A stretch of DNA of 12,916 nt. Origin: an uncultured Oscillospiraceae bacterium. Its GTDB lineage: Bacteria; Bacillota; Clostridia; Oscillospirales; Oscillospiraceae. The stretch is taken from NCBI GenBank assembly GCA_910579725.1, contig CAJTUD010000074.1, forward strand, positions 1 through 12,916. Reading direction: 5' to 3'. The position numbers were made by a program, and so were the translations under genes. Position 1 is the stretch's first letter. Each line of letters opens with the position of its first letter. Below are positions 6,841 to 12,868 of the stretch, piece after piece. Below the pieces are notes generated by a model. It saw nothing but the letters and a program-made list of their open reading frames with translations. It made no database searches and was not told where the DNA came from.

Positions 6841-7464
6841 ATGACAGAAACCACTTATGGTTATGTGAGGGTATCCACGCAAGAGCAGAACGAGGAACGC
6901 CAACTTCTGGCAATGAGGGCATTTGGCGTGGAGGAAGAAAATATCGTAATAGAAAAATTATCCGGGAAAGATTTCAAACGCCCTCGCTACCAGCGGCTGA
7001 TAAAGGCTCTGCATCCGGGGGACGTGCTGGTGGTAAAAAGTATCGACCGCCTGGGCCGGAATTATGACGAGATTCTGGAACAGTGGGGAGTGATTACAAA
7101 GCAAAGGAAAGCCGCTATTGTCGTGTTGGATATGCCTCTGCTGGACACCCGGCAGGGGCGGGACCTGACCGGAACATTGATTGCGGACATCGTGCTCCAG
7201 CTTTTAAGCTATGTGGCCCAGACGGAGCGGGAAAACATCCGACAACGGCAGGCTGAGGGAATTGCGGCTGCAAAAGCCAGCGGAGTACACTTTGGACCTT
7301 TGCCCAAAGTGCTGCCGGGTAATTTTGAGGAGTACCGTCAGGCGTGGCGGGATGGGGTAATAACGCTTCGGGCTGCGGCGGAGGCTTGTGGTATGCCAAA
7401 GTCCACATTCCGTGATGCTTCCCTTCGCGCAGAACAGGCTATGAGTCGCGCGAGAGCAAAATAA
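6841..7464 (+). CDS. Small serine recombinase (resolvase/invertase family)
   Basis: A 207-aa recombinase close in size to Hin and Tn3-type resolvases. The catalytic domain opens with YGYVRVSTQEQNEERQ, containing Arg10 and nucleophile Ser12. It continues with SGKDFKRPRYQRLIKAL and VVKSIDRLGRNYDEIL, the conserved D-R-x-x-R region. The long E helix (about 118-145, ending TERENIRQRQAEGIAAAK) leads to a C-terminal helix-turn-helix (LRAAAEACGMPKSTFRDAS). All expected catalytic residues are present, so it should be active. The open frame extends upstream, but ATG 6841 has the RBS (AAAGGGG), the family N terminus and the nearby promoter. It sits immediately before a 30-bp site that resembles a larger palindrome, and next to a non-catalytic paralogue. 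It could invert or resolve DNA at those sites. Confidence 0.9.
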   Translation: MTETTYGYVRVSTQEQNEERQLLAMRAFGVEEENIVIEKLSGKDFKRPRYQRLIKALHPGDVLVVKSIDRLGRNYDEILEQWGVITKQRKAAIVVLDMPLLDTRQGRDLTGTLIADIVLQLLSYVAQTERENIRQRQAEGIAAAKASGVHFGPLPKVLPGNFEEYRQAWRDGVITLRAAAEACGMPKSTFRDASLRAEQAMSRARAK

Positions 7465-7466
7465 AA

Positions 7467-7496
7467 CTGGACGAAGTTGTATACTTATCCGTCCAG
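7467..7496. repeat. Imperfect 30-bp palindrome, candidate recombinase site 1
   Basis: Starting three bases after the recombinase stop, CTGGACG and CGTCCAG form the arms around a core GTATAC; 11 of 15 base pairs are symmetric. Over 28 bases it matches the 34-bp palindrome at 7579-7612 at 22 positions, including both TGGACG/CGTCCA ends and the TTGTATAC core. The length and internal layout fit a resolvase/invertase dimer site. Identification is by similarity between the two copies and by neighbourhood. Confidence 0.65.
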
Positions 7497-7578
7497 ACTT
7501 TTCCGATAAAACTCACCTTTGTACTGTACTACATATCGGCATTGTTTCCGCGAAAATAATACTTTTCCAGAAAAAATT

Positions 7579-7612
7579 TTTTGGACGGGGTTGTATACAA
7601 CCCCGTCCAAAA
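7579..7612. repeat. Perfect 34-bp palindrome, candidate recombinase site 2 or operator
   Basis: Every base of 7579-7612 is symmetric about the centre at 7595/7596, with arms TTTTGGACGGGGTTG/CAACCCCGTCCAAAA and core TATA. The centre lies 114 bp from that of site 1. It stands 34 bp upstream of the truncated recombinase paralogue gene, where a bound protein could control transcription. An A6-T6 run precedes it and T-tails are absent, so it is not a typical terminator. In the rest of this gap (7497-7578) I see only an ACTTTTCC direct repeat. Confidence 0.75.
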
Positions 7613-7646
7613 TTTCGCTTGAATTGTGAAAGAAAGGCTGGGTGCA

Positions 7647-8099
7647 ATGCCCCAAAACGCAAAAAAACAACCCGCAAAGGAAAGCCGGAACATTCAGCAC
7701 AGCATCGTAAGGCCCCGCTTTTTCGCAACCGAAGACCGAACCGAGCTGAAAACCCGGTTACAGCAGTTGGCGAATGAGATCGCCGCTGGCCTGTCCTCAC
7801 TGGAGACTGTTGAGAGCAAGGAGCTGTTAGGGGAATTTGTGACAGACCTGTTTCTTTCGGTCTCTGAGGCGGATCGGCAGAAGGAGCGCCGCCAAAGGCA
7901 GGCTGAGGGCATTGCCGCCGCAAGGTCGAGAGGGGTGCGGTTTGGACGGCCCCGGACTGCTCTGCCTGAAAACTTTTATGAGGTCTGTGCGGCCTGGAAT
8001 AACGGTGAAATCTCCCTGACCGGCGCAGCGGCGGCCTGCAAAATGCCGGAGAGCACATTCTGCGACCGGGCAAAAAAGGTGACAACCGCAGAAAAATAG
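7647..8099 (+). CDS. Serine-recombinase paralogue lacking the catalytic domain
   Basis: A 150-aa protein whose second half is a clear relative of the recombinase just upstream: ERRQRQAEGIAAARSRGVRFGRP, then ALPENFYEVCAAWNNGEISLTGAAAACKMPESTF. It shares RQRQAEGIAAA exactly and the same helix-turn-helix. The nucleophile serine and arginine motifs are absent. The first 45 residues (basic, KKQPAKESRN) and a helix QLANEIAAGLSSLETVESKELLGEFVTDLFLS replace the catalytic core. It keeps the long dimerisation helix and the DNA-binding domain, so it could bind the same TGGACG sites and act as a regulator, architectural partner or competitor; this is inference. ATG 7647 is preferred over GTG 7626 because AGAAAGG sits nine bases before it. 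It may instead be a degraded duplicate. Its stop is 37 bases before the TldR gene, so co-transcription is likely. Confidence 0.75.
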   Translation: MPQNAKKQPAKESRNIQHSIVRPRFFATEDRTELKTRLQQLANEIAAGLSSLETVESKELLGEFVTDLFLSVSEADRQKERRQRQAEGIAAARSRGVRFGRPRTALPENFYEVCAAWNNGEISLTGAAAACKMPESTFCDRAKKVTTAEK

Positions 8100-8136
8100 A
8101 AAAACCGAGGTCAGGGGAAAGGAGGCGGAGATTGCG

Positions 8137-9297
8137 ATGTCCAGAAAACCGAAAGAGCGTTCGCTCCAAGACGGGCAGACCATTCAGTTCACCACCATCA
8201 AGGTCCGCCTCTACCCGACCCCGGCCCAGGCGGAGCTGTTTGAAAAGACCTTCGGCTGCTGCCGCTACATCTGGAACAACATGCTGGCCGACCAGCAGAG
8301 GTTCTATCTGGAAACCGGAGCGCATTTCATCCCCACCCCCGCCAAGTACAAGAACAAGGCCCCCTTTCTGCGGGAGGTGGATAATCAGGCGCTGATTCAG
8401 GAACACAACAAGCTGTCCCAGGCGTTTCGTGTGTTTTTCAAAAACCCGGAATCATTCGGCTATCCCAACTTCAAGCGGAAAAAGGACGACCGGGATTCCT
8501 TCACCGCCTGCAACCACGTTTTTGAATCCGGCCCCACCATCTACACCACCAAAGACGGCATTCGCATGACCAAGGCGGGGATCGTTCGGGCCAAATTTCA
8601 CCGCCGCCCCCAGGCGTGGTGGAAGCTCAAGCGGATCACCGTGGAAAAGACCCGCAGCGGAAAATATTACTGCTACATTTTGTACGAATATGCGGCGAAA
8701 CAGCCGGAACCGGCCACGCCGACACCGGAGACAACAATAGGGCTGAAATACTCCCTCTCCCATTTTTATGTGGCAGATGACGGCAGCATGGCGGACCCGC
8801 CCCGCTGGCTGAAACAGGCGCGGGAAAAGCTGGCCAAGATTCAGCAGAGGCTGTGCCGGATGCAGTCCGGCTCCAGGAACTATCAGGAGGCGGTGCAGCA
8901 ATACCGTCTGCTCCACGAACACATCGCCAACCAGCGGCGCGACTTCATCCACAAGGAATCCCGGCGGATAGCCAACGCCTGGAATGCTGTGTGTGTGAGG
9001 GCCGACGCCTTTGAGGACCTTACCAAAGCCATGACCCACGGAACGATGATGGAGTCCGGGTACGGCATGTTCCGGGAGTGCCTGCGCTACAAGCTGAACC
9101 GTCAGGGGAAGCCGCTCATCATAATTGACCGGTATCTTCCTACGACGCGGACCTGTTCCGCCTGCGGACTGGTGCGGGATGCTGTCAGCTACAAGGAAAA
9201 ATCCTGGACCTGTCCCAAATGCGGCGCGGTACATAACCGGGAGGTCAATGCCGCCAAAAACATCAAAGCGGAAGGTTACGCGCAGTTCTGCGCTTGA
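8137..9297 (+). CDS. tldR: TnpB-like nuclease-dead RNA-guided repressor (TldR candidate)
   Basis: A 386-aa, full-length TnpB homologue. It has the N-terminal TIKVRLYPTPAQAELFEKTFGC, the wedge/REC region (YKNKAPFLREVD), a RuvC fold and a C-terminal zinc ribbon with CSAC (340/343) and CPKC (359/362). The nuclease site is destroyed. The RuvC-I motif, usually G-[IL]-D, reads IGLKYS, with Lys204 (codon 8746-8748). The RuvC-II Glu is replaced by Arg288 (CVRADAF, codon 8998-9000). The RuvC-III D-R-D-x-N-A-A reads NREVNAA, with Glu369 (9241-9243). Surrounding residues are well kept (HIANQRRDFIHKESRRIAN, YGMFRECLRYKL, PTTRTCSACG), and there are no frameshifts, so the loss looks selected rather than decayed. 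No TnpA transposase is nearby. TldRs use a guide RNA from their 3' flank to block promoters. Here the next genes are csrA and flagellin. GGAGG at 8121-8125 precedes the ATG. Confidence 0.87.
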   Translation: MSRKPKERSLQDGQTIQFTTIKVRLYPTPAQAELFEKTFGCCRYIWNNMLADQQRFYLETGAHFIPTPAKYKNKAPFLREVDNQALIQEHNKLSQAFRVFFKNPESFGYPNFKRKKDDRDSFTACNHVFESGPTIYTTKDGIRMTKAGIVRAKFHRRPQAWWKLKRITVEKTRSGKYYCYILYEYAAKQPEPATPTPETTIGLKYSLSHFYVADDGSMADPPRWLKQAREKLAKIQQRLCRMQSGSRNYQEAVQQYRLLHEHIANQRRDFIHKESRRIANAWNAVCVRADAFEDLTKAMTHGTMMESGYGMFRECLRYKLNRQGKPLIIIDRYLPTTRTCSACGLVRDAVSYKEKSWTCPKCGAVHNREVNAAKNIKAEGYAQFCA

Positions 9298-9477
9298 CTG
9301 ATATGCCGGTTGGAACGCCGGTGAATGCTCATGAACGCGGCGCGGGGAGCGTTGAGCGAAGGAAAATCGAAACCGCTTTTTCTTCGTTCAGCGTTTTCCA
9401 AACCGCCAAGTGGGAAACGAGAGGGCGTGTGCGCACGTCCGAAGCCCGAAAGGGTGTTCACAACATTGTGACGATGA
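9280..9477 (+). ncRNA. Predicted guide RNA (omega-RNA-like scaffold plus guide) for the TldR
   Basis: The 264-bp gap between tldR and csrA has no good gene and folds extensively. GCGCAG-TT-CTGCGC (9280-9293) overlaps the end of tldR, as omega-RNAs do. CCGG/CCGG lies at about 9306-9322. A continuous 23-bp stem with G-U pairs joins 9344-9366 to 9377-9399; the many G-U pairs argue for RNA rather than DNA symmetry. CGTG-TGCG-CACG (about 9426-9437) and the GNRA-capped CCC-GAAA-GGG (9445-9454) follow. The scaffold ends in GTTCAC (9456-9461), a motif seen at many IS200/IS605 right ends, after which the guide should begin. The 5' end is unknown; it may lie inside tldR. The family role is established for TnpB/TldR. 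This exact RNA is a prediction. Confidence 0.65.
9462..9477 (+). other. Predicted 16-nt guide segment of the TldR RNA
   Basis: The bases directly after the GTTCAC scaffold end are AACATTGTGACGATGA. The 16-nt length is assumed from known TldR/TnpB guides, and the register could be off by one or two bases. No full match exists elsewhere in this window, so the target should be elsewhere in the genome, with another flagellin promoter as the first guess. Confidence 0.45.
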
Positions 9478-9533
9478 AAAATCGTCCGCGCCGCGAGATG
9501 CGGCTTTTCGGTGGACGGAAGGAATGCTGTTCC
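9470..9533 (+). other. Alternative hairpins between guide segment and csrA
   Basis: Three stems overlap here. GACGAT/ATCGTC with loop GAAAA (9470-9486) would sequester the guide's 3' half. CGTCC/GGACG with inner GCCGC/GCGGC (9483-9517) excludes it. GGAA/TTCC is at 9521-9533. They may mark the 3' processing end of the guide RNA or shape the csrA leader. No T-tract is present, so read-through into csrA is likely. Confidence 0.45.
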
Positions 9534-9560
9534 GCCAAATTGAAAAAGGAGTTGACAAAC

Positions 9561-9926
9561 ATGCTCTGCTTGAATCTGAACCAGGGGGAGTACATGACCA
9601 TCGGCGAGGACATTGTGGTCCAGCTGTACCACATCTCCGGCGACCGCTGCAAGCTGATGGTTGACGCGCCCAAAGAGATCACCATTTTACGCGGAGAGGT
9701 TCTGGAGCGCGGCGGCGGACAGCGTCCCGGCTGTGTGTTTGACGGCCCCCGCTGGCACCGGAAGGAGATCATCTGGAATCAGAGCCGCGCCCAGGCGCTG
9801 TCCGCCATGCGGCGGCTGCTGTCCCAAATGGACGGCGGGGACAGCAATGTCCAAACCCTGCGGCGGCAGCTCAACCACATGTTCCCGGTTGAACCGGAGC
9901 AGACCAACCAGGTTTCAAACGGCTAG
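9561..9926 (+). CDS. csrA: CsrA-like RNA-binding translational regulator with a C-terminal extension
   Basis: 121 aa. Residues 1-50 are a CsrA fold: MLCLNLNQGEYMTIGEDIVV, then QLYHISGDRCKLMVDAPKEI and TILRGEVLER, with the DAPKEI signature. Leu4 and Arg44, both critical for RNA binding in E. coli CsrA, are kept, but the usual Arg6-Arg/Lys7 pair is Leu-Asn. Residues 51-121 are an unusual extension (GGGQRPGCVFDGPRWHRKEI, helix SRAQALSAMRRLLSQM, polar tail), about twice the normal length for the family. The start is fixed by the CsrA N terminus and by AAAAAGGAG at 9543-9551; the longer open frame upstream belongs to the RNA region. CsrA dimers bind GGA motifs and, in Firmicutes, repress flagellin translation while antagonised by FliW. 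No fliW is visible here. It lies between tldR and flagellin. Confidence 0.85.
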   Translation: MLCLNLNQGEYMTIGEDIVVQLYHISGDRCKLMVDAPKEITILRGEVLERGGGQRPGCVFDGPRWHRKEIIWNQSRAQALSAMRRLLSQMDGGDSNVQTLRRQLNHMFPVEPEQTNQVSNG

Positions 9927-9945
9927 GCCGGCCGGTTGAAATATA

Positions 9946-10084
9946 GCGCCGCGCACGTTTCACGCTCTAAAGGCCACGGGGCCTGGACCGGGCGGCGCAC
10001 CATCCGCTGTGTGGGAGCAGGGAAGATTAGCGAAAGCACAGAGGATCGCAAAACACCAAATTTATTATGAAGGGAATCTGAATT
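9946..10084 (+). promoter_or_regulatory. Flagellin leader with an outer stem and four GGA motifs (likely CsrA target)
   Basis: GCGCCGC (9946-9952) pairs with GCGGCGC (9992-9998) and encloses AGGCC-ACGG-GGCCT (9971-9984). Downstream, GGA triplets occur at 10014, 10021, 10043 and 10073. The third lies in the loop of GCGA/TCGC (10030-10049), and the last is inside the Shine-Dalgarno GAAGGGAA ahead of ATG 10085. A GGA over the ribosome site plus an upstream one is how CsrA represses hag in B. subtilis. TAAA at 9968-9971 is not followed by a recognisable GCCGATAA, so I cannot place a sigma-28 promoter. Confidence 0.55.
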
Positions 10085-12868
10085 ATGAGAATCCAACACA
10101 ACATCCCCGCCATGAGCGCCTACCGGAACTACACCAACAACACCAACGCTCTGTCCAAGAACCTGGAGAAGCTGTCCTCCGGCTACAAGATCAACCGCGC
10201 CGGTGACGACGCCGCCGGTCTGGCTATTTCCGAGAAGATGCGCGCCCAGATCACCGGCCTGAAGGCCGCCCAGAAGAACGTCAAGGACGGCACCTCCCTG
10301 GTCAAGACCGCCGAGGGCGCAATGCAGGAAATCCACGACATGCTCAACCGCATGGACTACCTGGCTACCCAGTCCGCCAACGGCACCTATCAGAACGCTG
10401 TGGACCGCGAGGCTCTCCAGAAGGAAGTTACCGCCCTGAAGGACGAGATCAACCGTATTGCCGACAGCGCCAACTTCAACGGCATCAAGCTGCTGGACGG
10501 CTCCCTCTCTTCCCAGAACCTCACCGCTGAGGGTGTGAAGGCCTCCACCAAGAGCATTGTTGAGGGCCTGACCATCAACGACGGCGTCAACGGTGGCGGC
10601 ACCAAGGGCGAGGCCACCATCGATGTGTCCAGCCTGTTCGGCACCGGCGATACTCTGGCCATTGAGTTCACAGACACTTCCCTCGGCACCACCGGCACCA
10701 AAACCCTGAACTTTGGTGCCGGCGCCAATGATATCAAGGGAGCCACCGCTGAAGAGCAGGCAGAAAGCATCCAGAAGGCCCTGAGCAGCGATGCCGGTAT
10801 TTCCCAGAAGTTCGATGTGAAGGTGGACGGTACCAAGGTCACCCTGACCGCCAAGGCGGAGGGCGCTTCCGAGGCCGCTGTCAAGAGCGTCAAGGTCAAC
10901 GACAAGGGCGTGACCTTCGGCACCGGCACCTATACGGCGGGTGCTGCGAACGGTGCCCCTGCGAAAGCGGCGAAGGGCGGCTTTACCAAGCTGTTTGACG
11001 GCACTGCCACAAGCCTGGATGTCAAGGACGGCGATGTGCTCACCTTCACCTTCAAGGATGCGCAGGGCAACGCCAATCTGGTGGCTAAGGTAAATGTCAC
11101 GAAGGACATGGTTGGGGGCAGCCCTGCGGACACCACCACAAATATCGTCAACGCCCTGAAGGAAGCCAAGTTTGAGAACAAAGACGGCACCGTTGCGGAC
11201 GAGAGCCGCTTCAAGGTGGGTGACCTTTTTGATATCACGGCAAATGCGAAGCTCGACGACAAGAGCAGTGAACAGGGCAGCGTCAATGTAGCCGCCAAGC
11301 TGGACGGCCAGTTTGACGTTGCCAAGGTCGAGCGCAGCAATGCCGAGGATGCCAGCCGCAACACGACGGTCAACGCAACAGCCTGCGCTACTGCCGGTAC
11401 AGCGAATGTTGCCTCCAAGTACGAGGTTGTCCGCACGGATGACAACACCAATTTCAGCGCTGGCGACGTGATTGAGCTGACCGGCTCCCTGTCCGATGGC
11501 CGCAACTTCAACATCAAGCTGACCGCTGGCAAGGACTTTGCGCTTGGAAACACCTATGCGGCTACCCTGGACAGCATGAAGGCCCAGCTGGAGAAAACCG
11601 GCGATGGCGCTACCAAGGTCACTCTGAATGACGGCAAGCAGGTCGATGCCGGCGAAATCTTTGGCACCGGCAAGGAGATCACCATCGGCAATGGCGCCGC
11701 CACCGGCGTTACCTTCACTTCCGCAAAGGCCGGTCCGGTTCAGGCCGGTATTGGCGGCGGCATTACCAACGTGACCTTCAGCGCGTCTGATCCCGCTGCT
11801 GTCGAGACCAAGATCACCAAGGGCACCGATCCCAGCGCCGCCGAGTCCTCCTTCACCTTTGAGGACGGCGTGGGTTACGGCACCGCCATCACCGTGGGCG
11901 GCAAGACCTATGAGCTGGTCAAGGATGCCCGTGACGTGACCAACCGCAGCAACGAGGCGGTTGTGGTGGACGACCTGAGCGATGTCAACAAGGTGGCTAA
12001 GAGCTTCGCCGACGCCATCAATGGCGTTGCCACCAAGGGGCTGGCGGACCCCGCCGATGCCGAGTATACCGCCACCGCTGACGGCGCTACTGTGAAGATC
12101 ACCACCAAAGCGGTGGGTTCCGACGTGAAGGCCATGGAGATCACCACCCCCTACGGTGACGAGGTCCCCACCGTGTCTTTCAAATTCGACCCCAGCATGG
12201 TCAAGGCCGGTTCCTATATGACCATCAGCGATGGGACCAACTCCAACACCTATGAGTTTGTCAAGAAGGGCGAAAAGGCTTCCAGCGGCCGCACCGCTAT
12301 TGAGGTTTCCGACTTTGACAAGATCGACGCCAAGGCCATGGGCGAAGCCTTCGCCAATGTGGCCAAGGGCGCTACTGTTGAGGTCGCCGACGACGGCACC
12401 GTGACCATCACCGCCAACGAGGTTGAGCGCTCCATCCCCAAGCTGAACGTCAGCTTCTACGATGGCAAAGGCGGCCTGAAGCTCCAGCTTGGTGACACAA
12501 GCGATGAGTACAACCAGCTGAAGGTCTCCATCAATGATATGCACACCTCCGCTCTGGGCATTGACGGCTTGGACATCAGCACCCAGGAAGGCGCTGCCGC
12601 TGCCATTGATGTGGTCAAGAACGCCATCAACTACGTTTCCGACGTCCGCGGCGGGCTGGGCGCGATCCAGAACCGTCTGGAGCACACCATCAACAACCTG
12701 TCTGTGATGGCCGAGAACATCCAGGACGCCGAATCCTCGATCCGCGACACCGACGTGGCCGAGGAAATGATGAGCTACGTGAAGAACAACATCCTGGTCC
12801 AGTCCGCCCAGGCCATGCTGGCCCAGGCGAACCAGGTGCCCCAGGGCGTTCTCCAGCTGCTGGGCTAA
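10085..12868 (+). CDS. fliC: Large flagellin with an expanded central domain
   Basis: A 927-aa flagellin, about three times the length of B. subtilis Hag. Residues 1-140 form D0/D1 (MRIQHNIPAMSAYRNYTNN, SSGYKINRAGDDAAGLAISE, SANFNGIKLLDG). Residues about 823-927 form the C-terminal D1/D0 (LGAIQNRLEHTINNLSVMAENI, AQAMLAQANQVPQGVLQLLG). Both polymerisation ends are intact, so it should build filaments. The middle 680 residues contain several approximately 100-residue beta-rich modules with recurring GTGDTLAIEF, KDGDVLTFTF, SAGDVIELTG and KAGSYMTISDG strands followed by helix and TVTITA-type strands, like Flagellin_IN domains exposed on the filament surface. No HExxH is present, so it is not a flagellinolysin. 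Arg89 and Glu114 of the D1 TLR5-type site remain, but MREL is MDYL. The start is set by GAAGGGAA. Expression is probably controlled by CsrA. Confidence 0.95.
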   Translation: MRIQHNIPAMSAYRNYTNNTNALSKNLEKLSSGYKINRAGDDAAGLAISEKMRAQITGLKAAQKNVKDGTSLVKTAEGAMQEIHDMLNRMDYLATQSANGTYQNAVDREALQKEVTALKDEINRIADSANFNGIKLLDGSLSSQNLTAEGVKASTKSIVEGLTINDGVNGGGTKGEATIDVSSLFGTGDTLAIEFTDTSLGTTGTKTLNFGAGANDIKGATAEEQAESIQKALSSDAGISQKFDVKVDGTKVTLTAKAEGASEAAVKSVKVNDKGVTFGTGTYTAGAANGAPAKAAKGGFTKLFDGTATSLDVKDGDVLTFTFKDAQGNANLVAKVNVTKDMVGGSPADTTTNIVNALKEAKFENKDGTVADESRFKVGDLFDITANAKLDDKSSEQGSVNVAAKLDGQFDVAKVERSNAEDASRNTTVNATACATAGTANVASKYEVVRTDDNTNFSAGDVIELTGSLSDGRNFNIKLTAGKDFALGNTYAATLDSMKAQLEKTGDGATKVTLNDGKQVDAGEIFGTGKEITIGNGAATGVTFTSAKAGPVQAGIGGGITNVTFSASDPAAVETKITKGTDPSAAESSFTFEDGVGYGTAITVGGKTYELVKDARDVTNRSNEAVVVDDLSDVNKVAKSFADAINGVATKGLADPADAEYTATADGATVKITTKAVGSDVKAMEITTPYGDEVPTVSFKFDPSMVKAGSYMTISDGTNSNTYEFVKKGEKASSGRTAIEVSDFDKIDAKAMGEAFANVAKGATVEVADDGTVTITANEVERSIPKLNVSFYDGKGGLKLQLGDTSDEYNQLKVSINDMHTSALGIDGLDISTQEGAAAAIDVVKNAINYVSDVRGGLGAIQNRLEHTINNLSVMAENIQDAESSIRDTDVAEEMMSYVKNNILVQSAQAMLAQANQVPQGVLQLLG

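Noticed and set aside
7513..8406. A 297-codon minus-strand frame across the recombinase paralogue and the 5' part of tldR
   Set aside because: It overlaps two recognisable plus-strand genes and the perfect palindrome, and its translation is arginine/proline-rich shadow sequence.
8137..9297. An active IS200/IS605 or IS607 transposon TnpB
   Set aside because: No TnpA gene, no matching left end, and all three RuvC catalytic residues are substituted.
9294..9560. A protein-coding extension upstream of csrA (open frame from 9294)
   Set aside because: The CsrA family begins at the methionine at 9561, which has its own strong RBS. The upstream frame runs through the hairpin-rich RNA region and resembles no protein.
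9610..9617. ACATTGTG in csrA as a guide target
   Set aside because: Only eight bases match, the upstream flank is GC-rich rather than T-rich, and the site is inside a coding region; best read as chance.
9926..10084. A sigma-28 promoter for flagellin
   Set aside because: TAAA at 9968-9971 has no GCCGATAA-like -10 at the right distance. The true promoter may be upstream or diverged.
9923..12685. A 920-codon open frame on the minus strand opposite the flagellin
   Set aside because: It is a shadow of strongly biased GC-rich flagellin codons. It has repetitive low-complexity translation, no ribosome binding site that I can support and no recognisable domain, while the plus strand encodes an unmistakable flagellin.
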